64,000 bases of DNA from Enoplolaimus lenunculus. Taxonomy: Eukaryota > Nematoda > Enoplea > Enoplida > Thoracostomopsidae. The notes beneath the pieces were generated by a model. The model saw only the letters and a program-made list of their open reading frames with translations. It was not told the origin of the DNA and did no database searches. Position 1 is the first letter of the stretch, and each line of letters starts with the position of its first letter. A program made the translations under genes and the position numbers. Shown here one piece after another: positions 9,982 through 21,295 of the stretch. Where the stretch lies: contig JASANG010003454.1 in assembly GCA_030248215.1 (NCBI GenBank), positions 1 through 64,000 on the forward strand. Reading direction: 5' to 3'.

Positions 9982-12435
9982 TAAGGTTGGTTACCCTAGA
10001 CTAAAGTCTTCGCCACCCAGCCTTGGCGGGTACCCCTTAAGGTAGTCGAAACTTGCTACACTGTCTAATTACGCTACTCCGCTCATCCATGTCCGGGATG
10101 GGTTTCTTATACCAGGTTCGCAACACAATTGCCCTTAAAACAAATCAACACTACCGGACCTGAAAATTTAAAGCACATTAACACTGCCATACCTCAAAAT
10201 TGTCATAGGTAAATTAGTTCAATAAACTTTATTACCGGCTATAAACCGGCTAACACCAAAACACCCCAAATATTTGTCACAAAAACAATTCGGGGCTAGG
10301 AGACTCGTATCCTCGCACATTCATGCCACTGGATAAATTTTGGACCACAGTGGCGGGCAATTTCCTCAACCATTCGGTGCGCAGAAATAAATTTAGAGTG
10401 GGGGAAAACAATTCTTGGTAAAAGGAATTGGTCAAAAAATCGAAAAAGAAAACTGAAGACCCGACCGTCCATCTCAAGGACTGTAGAGATAACAAATTCT
10501 GACTCAAACTCGCTCGGTTGCAAATCGAACCAATCTGAGCCAGGGTTAACGAAAACAGCCCCGTCCCGCGGGGATCAACAAAAAACAACTGCTACCAGAC
10601 TGGGGAAAACAACAATCTCAGTATCAGAGTTGAAACAAAATTACAGGGGCTCTCCGAAAAAGTATCGGGTTTATGACCCTTATGAAATTGGACACCTAGA
10701 ATTTATTAACTGAAATCGTAGAAAATATCATGCACAGCACGTTTCATAATTATTACCGCCGACAGCCTAATTTAACCCTTATGCACATGGATAATTTCAA
10801 TTTCATATGAGATGTAATTTGAAGGTAAGACTCGATCCTCAGCCTCTCGGGTGGGAGGCGCTTACGATGGCCACTCAGCTATAGGAGCTTGACGCGCGAG
10901 CCCGAGGCGGCTCTCACGTCTTGTAGACATATAGCACTGCGCATATCTGTCAGAATTGTTCAATACTGTTCACATTGTGTGTATTGCTTGTATATTACTT
11001 GTATATAGTTGCTCATTGTATACTCCTTGAGTTAAAGGGTCAACCTAAATTTGTAATTTCTATATATGAACTCAGCTCAAACATGTCGTTTACCTGACTG
11101 GCCTCCTGCCGATCCATGGTTTAAAACGTTTACAGGTCTCCACGAACCGGTGGGCTTGCCACCTAACGGCCCTCTTCGGGCTTTGCCGGGCGTAACTTTG
11201 CTGCGAGCGAATTCAGCCGTGACGAGGTCTTGGGCGAAACAGGGATAGTTTCCGATGTCGAAAACGCGGATCCAGTCGGTGGAGGAATTTGCGGCCGGTA
11301 TTTCGGATGTTTTGAGTCATGTTTGAGCAGAGTTGGTTTTGTGTTCGACAGTACAATAAAAGTTTTGTTACCAACCAACTACGCCGATTGCACCAGAACA
11401 AAAATGGTTAACGTTATAAAAGTTTACTTTTATTCTGTTATTAGCTGACTGAATGCAGTTGGGTTAAAACCCCTGTTGAGTCATACTAGACTCAACCAGA
11501 GTCTAACCCAAGCCAACGTAGTGTTCACTGATTTCGGCGACTAAAGATAAATTTCAGCAGACTTTTCAGCTAAAAATTCTAAAGCAACCAGCACCCGGAA
11601 AGCCCGTACGACGCTTGTACCGGTTGACCCGGCACGAGCGATGCTACCTGCTGAAATTCAAACCGTCTTAGTTTCAAAACCAGAATTTCGCTACATCATA
11701 CGCTGACAGTGCCCATAACACGACTATCATATCTGTAGCATTTACAAATTTTACTTCCATGCACCACATATAATACCCATTCTAATCGCAGAAAAATTCC
11801 AATATGAAGGAAATTAAACCTTATTAACATCTACGTGGTAACATACAAAACACCATCATTTTTAAAGATGTCTGCCAATGATGATAAAACATAAAATTTA
11901 CTAGCTATAAAACATTTATTCAACTCCCGAAAATTCAAAGTAACGTTCGATTCAACTAAATTTCATGACTGAATTCGGTTAACGCTTTCAGAAAATTCCG
12001 TTGGAAACAACAATCAAACAGCTGCGACAACTCGCTTTGACCTTCCACAAGACTAATACGGCTGCAAAACAAGTCTAACCGCCAAATTTGAACTCAAAAT
12101 TACTTAAATCTATACAACGAGTTTAAGAAAATCAAAAGAATAAGACTAACCACCAAATACTTTCAAACGTGTACTATCGGTGCCAAACAAGCACTTTTCA
12201 AAATACTGGCGGTAAATTTTAACCATACCCAACGCTTCCGCCGCCTATTTAACATTAAAAGTCGAAATTTTGAAATTCCCAATTGCACCAACCACGCTAC
12301 CCATGCCAGCAAAAATCTGGGATCTAAAAACATTTCAACTGGTGGTTTTCAACCCGACACGCTAAAATTTCGCGTCTCTTGGGTTCCCCAGAAAGTTTAA
12401 ACTCAGCGGAGTCATTTATCTAGTTGCACCCCTGC
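9982..12435. mobile_element. 2.45-kb insertion in the satellite with 8-base target duplication
   Basis: ACTTATTA occurs immediately before (9974-9981) and after (12436-12443); in uninterrupted units it occurs once. This defines an insertion of 2454 bases. The ends, TAAGGTTGGTTACCCTAGAC and the inverse GCAGGGGTGCAACTAGATAA, show only weak inverted similarity. The 8-base duplication fits a hAT-type element but no transposase is visible. Small ORFs (minus strand 10277-10588, plus strand 11066-11248) resemble nothing recognised. A tRNA-like repeat (10780-11038) lies inside it. Confidence 0.6.
10780..11038 (-). repeat. tRNA-like SINE B, copy 1 (nested)
   Basis: The inverse strand matches 62846-63110 along about 260 bases. 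Landmarks are GTATACAATGAGCAACTA, CTATAGCTGAGTGGCCATCG (box A-like), CCTCCCACCCGAGAGGCTGA, GGATCGAGTCTTACC (box B-like) and CATCTCATATGAAATTGAAA. The tRNA-like piece sits in the middle, after an 5' portion of about 150 bases, rather than at the start. Confidence 0.65.
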
Positions 12436-12495
12436 ACTTATTAATGTTAAATACAAGCCCAAGCATACATTTTAGTTTTAAAGTGAGGTTTATGC
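12436..12495 (+). repeat. Satellite continuation after the insertion
   Basis: Begins ATTAATGTTAAATAC and reads like the first 50-60 bases of a satellite unit (AAGCATACATTTTA, AAAGTGAGGTTTAT) before changing to unrelated sequence. Confidence 0.7.
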
Positions 12496-13389
12496 GGGGT
12501 TCACGTTATAACCGTGGCAGCTTGGGACACGTTTTGTTCCTATTAGACTGTTCGGTAATATTCTGTCTGCTTATAGACCCCAGGACCAAATCGTTTTCCT
12601 AAGGGGCAATAGAGTCAGTTTATAGACCTACTGTCAAATTTTATAAGTCTCGATCGACAACTACTCAAAAACATTGAAACGGCTTTTGCACTCACCAATG
12701 GATGCGTAGGTAACCTTCATTTGCTACTCTAACATAAAAATCCGCAATTTTGGTTACTGTGCATTTTACTAACAGTAGCCGCAAATTGAAATTTTAAAAT
12801 TTTAAATTTTTTTAAAAATAGGAGCGCTACTTGCTATAACTTCTATGGCTAAAGCAAACTTCAGCTGACGATGTAAAATTCCACAGGCCGTACTCAAATT
12901 ATTGTGGCCCATGCATTATGCTTCCAAGCTATCAACTAAATTGGCAAATATTCAAACTATGTTTATATATACATAATATATAATATATAGAATATATATT
13001 ACATATATAATATATATGTAGTAAATTTCTGCGACGTTGTTATGGATTAGAAGTAATTTTTTATGAGTCTGGTAAAAATAAAAATTCAAAGCAAACGAAG
13101 CTAAATTAAGTACAATTTCCGGTTTCGGTAAATTGTTTAGTGGATGCTCGCGCAGTATTTTAAATCAGTATTTCGAAGTTTATATTATACCTTTAACATG
13201 CTTCGAACATCGCGTAGATACTCTTGTTTCTCACAACTTGAACCGTAATTTGCTATTGGGAAAGTGTTAACGGGGGTCAATCACATAGCGTCTGTACTTC
13301 AGAATGATCAATACGTATTTGGGTGAGGTCTATCTTACTGACTACACCTTTATCTATGCCTCTTCTGTTATGTATTTGAAAATATCCCA
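12496..13389. other. Gene-free stretch
   Basis: No coding signal. An AT-only run rich in TATA palindromes lies at 12960-13022. Confidence 0.6.
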
Positions 13390-13632
13390 CACTGTAAGTT
13401 CCAGAGTCGATTTAATAGCAGCTCTGAGATCGAATGAGGCATTTCTGGCTCTTTGTGTGTGAGCAACAGTAAACATTAACTTTTTCTTAGTTGATTATTA
13501 ATTACGGGTGGTTTGATTAATTAACTCGTAATGAGTTCAATTACTTTATAATTCTGAGTTTGGGAAAACTTAATTCATACTCTGCGGTTCGATTCATTAT
13601 GATTCAAAATCAATTCACTTGAACTTACAGTG
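13390..13632. mobile_element. Miniature element, CACTGTAARTTC family, copy 1
   Basis: Inverted ends CACTGTAAGTTCCAG and TTGAACTTACAGTG enclose about 240 bases rich in repeated GAGTTNAATT and AATTAACTC motifs. The same family is at 51822-52073, where TA flanks both ends, suggesting Tc1/mariner-type mobilisation. Confidence 0.7.
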
Positions 13633-14619
13633 CAATTCAGCTTAAACATGGTTCAAAGAAATGTCTTTCTAAAGATTCGTGTCAAAAACAGAACGCCATT
13701 ACATACTTTCCACAAGAGTTGTTCAGTAAAACAGGTTGACAAAGTATTCGCCAAGGTTGTAGGCGATTTTTAAGGAAGTAAAATTCTAGAATTTGTTTAG
13801 AAAATAAGATATTTATTACTTAGGAAGTTCATTCCGTTTTGTATTTTTGATACGGTGAAAGGGCATAAAAATAAACAATAGTATTCGCAAGGGCGGTCAT
13901 TATCTGTCGACCGCTGATTTGCGTACATGCTGAGATTGTTTAAGAATGAAAACAAGTATAGACAATTAGCTGTCTTGTTCTATTTTTAAATTAAAATTCA
14001 ACGGCGTATCTAAATAGGCCTGAAGCGAGGGCCGTGCGATATATAGTAGTGAAAACACTCGCAAGTGAAAAGCCAAACGTAATTCGAGCACTAAATCTTA
14101 GCACAACATTTTGAATTTAATTCCTGTTGAGGGCCTGGGACAAGGTGGGCACCCCTTGAATCCTCCAGTGTTGTGTTGAAATTTGTTTTGGTTTAAGCCG
14201 GTTTGAAGTAAATGTTCTTTAAATAACAAGCTGATCGAAATGAGATCTGTCAGCCATGTTAGCGCTGTTATTAGCTGAGAATTTTAGTTCTTTGATGGGA
14301 GCTTCTCTGCCGCAAAGCTCTTTAGCAGACGCATTTATGATTTGATATTTCTGAACTCTGATTAGGGTATCATTAAAATTTGATTTGCGTCTGAACTACC
14401 AAAGTGGATAGCAAAAATAAAAAAAACAAAAAGGAAAATATATATTTTATTGCTTTTAAAGGTAAATACGTGTGGTAAGTGCAATTTTTTGCAGCAATAC
14501 ATGCGCAGATGTAACTTCTGCGCACAAGTTGTGTTCAAAAACTTTCAGCAAATTGATTTCGCAGATCCTACAACGTACAAAGAACGAATTTAAATCTTTG
14601 AATGTCTGTAAAGTTCATA
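13633..14619. other. Gene-free stretch
   Basis: No long ORF, RNA gene or repeat recognised. Confidence 0.55.
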
Positions 14620-15320
14620 TACTATAGTGACTCGAATAACAGGGGGAGACTGATATTTATTTGGTCTCTCCAGACGGTACCCCCTTGTTATTCGGTTACG
14701 GATTGTGATTTATTTTTAGCGCACCCTCCGCCGCTCTTTATAACTGATAAATACGGTATTGCAACTATCCGTTTAATCAAGAGAGGATTATAACAAGAGT
14801 GTGCAACTGGGTACATTCTGTGTATTAAAGAATATACTCGGCACGCGTTGCGTTTTTGTTTTACCCCCGCTTGTTTAGAAGGGTCTTTATGCAGTTTTAT
14901 ATCGTAGTAAAGGAGGAAATTGTAACCCCCTTTGTTTAGAAGGGTCTTTATGCAGTTTTATATCGCAGGAAAGGAGGAAATTGTAACCCCCTTGTTTAGG
15001 GGGAATGTGTACTGAAGCATACTGTTAATCTCTTGCTTAAATCCCCCTGATTGAGGGGGGTCGAACAAAAATGCTACGCGTGCTGGTACATTCTTTAATA
15101 CACAGAATGTACCCTGTTGCACACTCTTGTTATATAGAGTGATCATCCACTCTTGTTTTAATTAACGTTTGTTAAGCGAAAATGCAAGGTTATACCTAAG
15201 ATATGTACTTTCAAAACATGTGCTTTAAAGTTTCGAACTCAATTTACTTGGTCCTGGAGTCATTTATGCACTGCAATTAGGAATAGTTGACATTTACTGA
15301 CTCGAATTTAGGTCTAACTC
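14620..15320. mobile_element. Family T miniature element split by another element
   Basis: The left end TACTATAGTGACTCGAATAAC and its following text match the 45781 copy up to about 14788. The match resumes after 15135 (GCGAAAATGCAAGG, GGTCCTGGAGTCATTTATGC) and fades near 15320 without the right terminal repeat. The gap is filled by the element at 14789-15134. Confidence 0.7.
14789..15134. mobile_element. Miniature element, family G, nested
   Basis: It has long inverted ends (about 48 bases): TATAACAAGAGTGTGCAAC, then GGGTACATTCTGTGTATTAA, inverse at the other end. Inside is a 61-base tandem duplication (about 14866-14990: CTTGTTTAGAAGGGTCTTTA through AAAGGAGGAAATTGTAAC) and the family mark CGGCACGCGTTGCGTTTTTG. 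Relatives are at 52743-53033 and, as a fragment, 59205-59250. Confidence 0.8.
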
Positions 15321-15974
15321 TCAACATTTTTAATTAATATGGTCGCTAAGACTTAGCTAAGGAATTTGCGTCATAGACGATGAAAAGTGGCTATTTTCAA
15401 TACTAAAATTTCAATTAATACAAACTAAAACGAAAAATTGTTGTTTTAGCCTCAACCAGACAGACTGTGATCTATGACGGTGCTTAATAATTATAAAACT
15501 TAGTGTAACAACTATAAGGCGATTAATATCGTAAGTTTAGCTTTAAAAATGCTATTTTTACAAATTTACTACTCTTAATACTCGTAGACATTTTCGTAAT
15601 CACGCGATATATTCTATTTAATTTAAGAGATGTTTTTGAAATTTCTTGGCATCCGATTTTGCTTGTTTTGGCGTAAAATAGCGGATTCGGGTAACAAGTA
15701 ATACTACAAAGAAACTTGTGATCCAAAGCCTTTAAATCTTGACCGATATTCTTTCAAACGTGTATAGCAACTATTACTAGTTAGTGATACGCTTTCAAAC
15801 TCGTTAATTATTGCAGTTGATGAACTCAAATTCGTACAGGACTGGAGCATATCACACATGCAAAAAATGTTCTGAGCCTTAAAGCACTAATTAGTAATTA
15901 CAAAGTTAATTAGCTTAATTTTTAACTGTATATAGTACGTAAATGTGCTCATTATTCGGGTATAGTTTAAGGAT
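15321..15974. other. Gene-free stretch
   Basis: AT-rich; no gene or repeat recognised. Confidence 0.5.
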
Positions 15975-16380
15975 TATAGTGACCCGAATAAGAGGGTGGA
16001 TTGGTATTTATTTCGCCTCCTCAGAGGGTACCCTGCTGTTATTCGGTTACGGACTGTTATTTATTTTTAACCCGCCCTCCGCCGTCGTTTGTTACTTATA
16101 TATCCGTTATTGCAACTATCCGTTGAATTTAACGTTTATTTGTCTTGTATAAAGAACTTGAACAATACAGTATGCCTTAAAGATTCAACTCAGCATTATT
16201 TGGTCTTGGAATCATTTATGCACAACAATTAGTTATAATTTACATTTACGGACTCTAATTAGGGTTTAAGGACTCTATCCGCTTACGGACTCTTGTTACG
16301 AACACGGAGTCCTTATTAATATGGACTCAACATAGGAACCCCCTCTTATTGCCACCTCTCATATTCGGATCAGTACAGTA
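15975..16380. mobile_element. Family T miniature element, nearly full copy
   Basis: Inverted ends TATAGTGACCCGAATAAGAGG and the inverse of CATATTCGGATCAGTACAGTA. Interior marks are GTTATTCGGTTACGGACTGT, GCCCTCCGCC, GGACTCTAATTAGGGTTTA and CCCCCTCTTATT. It is about 406 bases long and carries no coding capacity. Confidence 0.8.
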
Positions 16381-16559
16381 TTATTTAAGGATAATTCAAG
16401 TTTTCATTTATATCATACATAGAATAAACTAAAAATCCTGAACGATGCCCAAAATAAGTATTTGGCTGTGTTCCAGCTTTAATTATATAGATGTTCGCAC
16501 GGCGATAATTGTGTTCATGACATGAAACAGCTCATTTATGGGTCCGTGTAAAGATGAGT

Positions 16560-17100
16560 AGCGGAACGTTTTTTGGGTTTAGGCTTAGGTATAAGAGCAT
16601 TCTTGTGCGCAGTCTTTGGTTTTGGCTATTTCGTTAGCAGAGAATCAAATGAAGTTTCACTTGAGTGATCGAGCCAGAAGCCAAACGCCATTTTAATGCT
16701 AAACATTAATACAAAATTTTCGTTTTAATACCTGCTGAAGCTGAATCTTGGATGCGTTCAATTGGCTCAGACAGCAATACCGCCGTTTGCTTTACAAATA
16801 AAATACGTTTGCATTAAACAATGAAACGTTCGGCTAATAGTTACGTAATCACTCTTATTTCGTGAGATAACTTAGATTTGTTTAACTTTATTCATAAGGT
16901 GTAGCAAATATTTCACCTGGTTCATACTCATCAAAATAACGTGCTCAAAAATATGCATTTTAAAACTCGAAAATAAACCGTCATGTCGAATCTGTGCACA
17001 GTCTTTGGTTTTGGCTTAGTCTTATAGAATTAGGAATATGCTTATACTATTGTTACGTCCGTGTTCTATACATTGACAAGAAACTTTAATGCAAAATAAA
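16560..17100. repeat. TTAGGC-core element pieces around the palindrome
   Basis: GATGAGTAGCGGAACGTTTTT and GGGTTTAGGCTTAGG at about 16550-16590, and GGAATATGCTTATACTATTG to TGTTCTATACATTG at about 17033-17081, are the two ends of the TTAGGC-core family. GTGCRCAGTCTTTGGTTTTGG occurs both left of the palindrome (16605) and in its spacer (16994). Palindrome formation evidently disrupted this element. Confidence 0.55.
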
Positions 17101-17621
17101 TATTATGCCAAATCAAAAGTAATTAATTTTTTACGGTTTAAAGCATTATAATCTTGGATGACAAAAATTGAAATTGAAACGCCGGTTTCGATTCCGGCCG
17201 GCATCACTCCTTACCAAAAATGCAACTAACAGACAAGTATAAGAAGGTGTTTTGATGATTCGACATGACGGTTTATTTTCGAGTTTTAAAATGCATATTT
17301 TTGAGCACGTTATTTTGATGAGTATGAACCAGGTGAAATATTTGCTACACCTTATGAATAAAGTTCAACAAATCTAAGTTATCTCACGAAATAAGAGTGA
17401 TTACGTAACTATTAGCCGAACGTTTCATTGTTTAATGCAAACGTATTTTATTTGTAAAGCAAACGGCGGTATTGCTATCTGAGCCAATTGAACGCATCCA
17501 AGATTCAGCTTCAGCAGGTATTAAAACGAAAATTTTGTATTAATGTTTAGCATTAAAATGGCGTTTGGCTTCTGGCTCGATCACTCAAGTGAAACTTCAT
17601 TTGATTCTCTGCTAACGAAAT
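16628..17621. repeat. Near-perfect palindrome: two 365-base arms, 264-base spacer
   Basis: Left arm 16628-16992 and right arm 17257-17621 are reverse complements of equal length with only two mismatches seen by eye. The arms contain no recognised gene. The spacer (16993-17256) holds part of a TTAGGC-core element and unrelated text. It could be a recent inverted duplication or a foldback-type element with very long terminal repeats; no target duplication was found at its edges. Confidence 0.9.
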
Positions 17622-18156
17622 TTAATAATTATGTAATTATTGTCTATAAATTTACCCTCAGTGTTGAATTAACTTTGATTCGTGGCATGTCGAGTTTGAG
17701 TCGGCAGCGAGAGGATGTGGGTGTCACACTTGCAGATTTTTAAAATCAAAACATTTCATGGTGCTCCCCGTTGTTAAATCGCCTGCTACACTTCAACCGC
17801 AGTATTAAAATGACTTCAGCGGAGTGATTTCAATTTGTAGTTGAAACAAGCCTATGTATTATTTGACAATTTTTGCAGTGTGTAAAACGTTCTGTGTATT
17901 GTCTTATATTACTTACAGAACATTAATAATAATTTTACAATTTCAATCTTATTTCAATATTAAAATCTCTGCTCCAAAACCACATCAACCGGCTGTTTCC
18001 GCCTAGCTATTAAATTTGCCAATTTTACTACGTCGCCAGCTCTAAACGTTTACCTGTCCTAACATCATCAACCCCCCCCCCCCCCTAACACTGTTCGTAT
18101 TGTCAACTTTTCAATATCCAACAACCAATCAGATTAAAAAAATCAAAAATTTAAAA

Positions 18157-19500
18157 ATGGAACCCGATGAGCAAAATTATACCATGACTACTCGTGCAGT
18201 ATTTGTTGAAGCAATTTTCCCATCGCTTAGCCCCCTTGAGGTAGTAATGACTACAATCTACTCGTTGACATTTGTGCTTGGGACCGTTGGTAACCTGTAC
18301 GTTCTATTTATCACGACTCGTGTGCTTATTCATATGCCTGCGTATTCAAATCCGGCGCTTCAAAGCATTTTACCGTTCATAATTCAACTTAGTCTCACTG
18401 ATTTGTACTACTTAGCATACGTTCCGCTACTTATCATTGAAACATTCAAAAGATCTTGGCCATTTGGTTCGATGGTTTGTAAATTTTACATTGGAAGTGA
18501 AGTAGTTTGTAAATTTTTAGCTACTGCATTACTGGTATGCTTGTCAGCAATTCGATACATTAACATATGTCACGTTCAACGGCCGATTTCGCGATGGTGT
18601 TGTAACCCGGCTGTGATCGCTTGCGTTCAGTCCGCTCTTATCGGCTCTGGAGTAGGATTTATGATTATTGTAATGGGGTACTCTCAAACGTTTCGAGTAA
18701 TCTACGATTTATCGCAACCGCCGGCCAATTTGTCGACCCCTGTCGTTTGGAACCGGAATCAAGTCACAATCGACGGGTGTTACTTTAACGCAACTGGATC
18801 GTTCATGAAAACTTTTACGTTAACTTCGCTATCAGTTGGATTTATTGTTCCAGGTGTGTTGCTATTAACATTTAACGCTTTAATTATAATTCAAATTCGT
18901 GCTCAACAGTGTAGATTCGGTAATATTCCAGCAATGAAAATTACACGCTGTTTATTACTTGTTGTCGCATCTTATTATTTCTTTTGGTCTCCATATTGGC
19001 TGGTTACCGTTTCAGTGGATCATTTTTGGCCCCAGCTCTATGAATCGGACATTTTTTCAAATATTTGTTTTGTTGTTCACGCCCTGCCTCATATTAGCAG
19101 CGGCGTCAATCCTGTAATGTATACGTTGTTGAATAAAGAACTTCAAAGGATAACAAGATCAACGCGACAAGCGTATCAGTTAAGAAAAGCAAGAAATTCT
19201 CAACTTGGATGCACATCAGCTGTTTCTGATCAGTGGTACATGAATACAGTCCGCACAGCGGTTGTGAACCGGATTGGTTGCTACCGACAGACGTCCAGCC
19301 CTCAACCAACAATTAAAAGATCGTACGATGCTTCGGAGGCCAAGTGGGAATTAATCCAGCGGCAGTCGCTTGGAAAACTGACGGTTCCACAAAAACAATG
19401 GTCGCCAACGATGCCGATACGTCCGAATTCGTGCTGTTCAAGTTTTGCCGCAGACTTTTTGTCGCCCAGACCGAGTACTGACCACGAAACGGTATTGTGA
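18157..19500 (+). CDS. Rhodopsin-class (class A) G protein-coupled receptor, peptide-receptor-like, intronless
   Basis: A 447-residue seven-helix receptor in one exon. The ATG at 18157 (context AAAATGG) is preferred; the open frame runs further upstream only without ATG. Landmarks: N-glycosylation site NYT (7-9); TM1 about 30-54 with GN at 45-46; TM2 about 71-93 with the conserved Asp (82) in LSLTDLYY; TM3 about 108-134 starting with the disulfide Cys 108; TM4 about 151-175; second-loop Cys 208; TM5 about 221-246; TM6 with FFWSPYW (275-281); TM7 with NPVMY (318-322), then a 120-residue Ser/Arg-rich tail. The D/E-R-Y motif reads IRY (132-134), so the ionic-lock acid is missing. Overall form suggests a neuropeptide receptor, but the ligand cannot be told. 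Lack of introns suggests retrocopy origin. AATAAA near 19979 may be its polyadenylation signal. Confidence 0.9.
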   Translation: MEPDEQNYTMTTRAVFVEAIFPSLSPLEVVMTTIYSLTFVLGTVGNLYVLFITTRVLIHMPAYSNPALQSILPFIIQLSLTDLYYLAYVPLLIIETFKRSWPFGSMVCKFYIGSEVVCKFLATALLVCLSAIRYINICHVQRPISRWCCNPAVIACVQSALIGSGVGFMIIVMGYSQTFRVIYDLSQPPANLSTPVVWNRNQVTIDGCYFNATGSFMKTFTLTSLSVGFIVPGVLLLTFNALIIIQIRAQQCRFGNIPAMKITRCLLLVVASYYFFWSPYWLVTVSVDHFWPQLYESDIFSNICFVVHALPHISSGVNPVMYTLLNKELQRITRSTRQAYQLRKARNSQLGCTSAVSDQWYMNTVRTAVVNRIGCYRQTSSPQPTIKRSYDASEAKWELIQRQSLGKLTVPQKQWSPTMPIRPNSCCSSFAADFLSPRPSTDHETVL

Positions 19501-20247
19501 AAAAGGTTTCAATCAGAATATGTGAACTATTATTTTTGAGTTAAAGAGCGTAACTCAATTTTAGACAGAGGAACGACATGATTTTCGAAGCGGACACTGA
19601 TCTTGGCGAACAATATCACTCAAATTGAAAATTCGACGAAAGACTGCGTTATAAAATGTAATTTGGAATCTTAGCATTATCATTTAAGCATTTTGTGCAG
19701 AGCTAAAGAGAAAATGGCAAAGATAAATTTGTTATGAATTCGGTATTTTAAAATGAATTAAGAATCATTACGCAGTGAAAGTTTAAGCAAACAGTAAGCA
19801 AAATGTGATTAAAACCATATGGCAGCCCTAACTTTGCACTTTAATATTCTAAAACTTTTATGTTTCGAGTACTTCTAACAACAGGGGGATGGGCCTTTAG
19901 TTGTATATATAATATATATAAATGCGTAGCTCCTATTGGTAACTGGTACTAATTAGTCGTGTGATATTCATTCCGTGTAAATAAAAGCATTATATCATTT
20001 TTCTGCTTTAAAATGCTGCAATGTTCGGATTTGAAATAAAAATGACCAAATTTCGCCAAAAAAATTAATTGGATAAATCCGCCATTCTTTAAATAAAAAG
20101 TATTCGAAAAGCCGGTGAAAATTTGCTTTGCTCACTTGTAATTTGTTTTCTTCTTCATTTCCATTATTTTTACTATCCGTTAACCTCATCCGTATTTCAA
20201 AATTATGGGTACTCTGTGTTTTTTGAAATACATATTTACAAATTAGT
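19501..20247. other. Likely 3' UTR of the GPCR and gene-free stretch
   Basis: No coding signal. AATAAA lies near 19979, within reach of a long 3' UTR. Confidence 0.4.
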
Positions 20248-20473
20248 GCTCGTATTGTCAAACTCAAACGTGTGTACCACATATCACCAGCTGGTGATAA
20301 GTTTTTAGCGTTTTAGTCAGCAAATGTTAAGTTTAGAAATTCAACACATTTCTGTATTTTAGTTCGCCCTACCTTTATGCAAATTTTGAGATCTTCAATT
20401 GCTGCAATTCGTCAGTTTGAAAACCTATCGCTATTGAGTGATAGGGGCTATATGACACATTTGAGAATACTGG
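20248..20473. mobile_element. Miniature element, TTCTCAAATG family, copy 1
   Basis: The right end CATTTGAGAATAC is the inverse of the family end GTATTCTCAAATG; the left end is degraded (CGTATTGTCAAACTC). Inner marks are ATATCACCAGCTGGTGATA and CGCTATTGAGTGATAGGGGC. Other copies are at 33787, 35803, 51361 and 56803. Confidence 0.65.
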
Positions 20474-20709
20474 TCCAAAACGACTGTTCAAGATTCAAAC
20501 AAGGAAATTTTCACATACGTTTTTTATAGCGGCTGGACTTACCCAAGTTTTGAAATATTTCATTTAGTAATTAAATATTTCCTGTGCAAACTACTGCGCC
20601 GTTTACAATATTTTTGTCTACGATGCCGCCAAATGTTTTACATACCAAGTGAACGAGAAGAAATGCGCAATCATATGGATAATGATCTATTAGCTTTGTG
20701 TATGTGAAT

Positions 20710-20873
20710 CAGGCACGTAGCCAGCTCACCTTGCTAGGGGGGTAAAATGTTTTAGGAGGGGCATTCAAGGGTTTTAAATGAGTTATAAGCAAGGCTTAAA
20801 ATTTTTAGAGGGGCCAAAAAATTCCCAGGGGGGTGCTGAGCCCCCCTGCCCGTCCCCATTGGCTACGGGCCCG
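20710..20873. mobile_element. hAT-like miniature element, CAGGCACGTAGCCA family
   Basis: The ends are CAGGCACGTAGCCAG and the inverse of TTGGCTACGGGCCCG. ATGTGAAT flanks it on both sides (20702-20709 and 20874-20881), an 8-base target duplication. The interior holds G-runs and C-runs (CAGGGGGGTGCTGAGCCCCC). A right-end fragment of the same family lies at 38155-38212. Confidence 0.85.
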
Positions 20874-21126
20874 ATGTGAATGTATAACAGTTTTCACTAA
20901 TAGCACTGTACTTCCTTTAGTCATTAACTACCTTGCGACCCTACGTAATCATAAAATGTAATCTAGAAAATACCCAATACTGTGGTGCCACTTGCTAAAG
21001 CGATATTATATTGACTTTGAACAAAGGCTCATGCGAAACTGAAGTACAAAATTAATAAAAAGAGCACTATATACCGTTAAAGACCCATTTTTAGTAACCA
21101 GTCTTATATTCCATATTTGTTAATTT

Positions 21127-21295
21127 GGCCAACGTATTGAACAGAGTCGGAACAGTAGTATAAGCATATTCCTAAGCCTAAGCCTAAGAATATTTTTCTA
21201 CATAATCCTAAAGCCTAAGCGAAAGAATGTGCTCATACTGAACCTATACGCCTAAAGTCGAGCAGAGAAACGTTCCACCCCTGATCTTTTACATA
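21127..21295 (+). mobile_element. TTAGGC-core element, copy
   Basis: Starts near GGCCAACGTATTGAACAG, then GTAGTATAAGCATATTCC and repeated CCTAAG, and ends CGTTCCACCCCTGATC followed by a run ending in ACAT. The ends are imperfect inverses of each other (ATGTAWAGAWCAGGG...). A family of about 140-190 bases with a core of degenerate CCTAAG (= TTAGGC) repeats. Confidence 0.7.

Noticed and set aside
17180-17213. GCCGG-TTTCGATT-CCGGC hairpin resembling a tRNA T arm
   Set aside because: No box A, anticodon arm or acceptor stem nearby; isolated hairpin in the palindrome spacer.
19106-19312. Minus-strand ORF inside the GPCR
   Set aside because: Antisense shadow of the receptor's C-terminal tail; resembles nothing.
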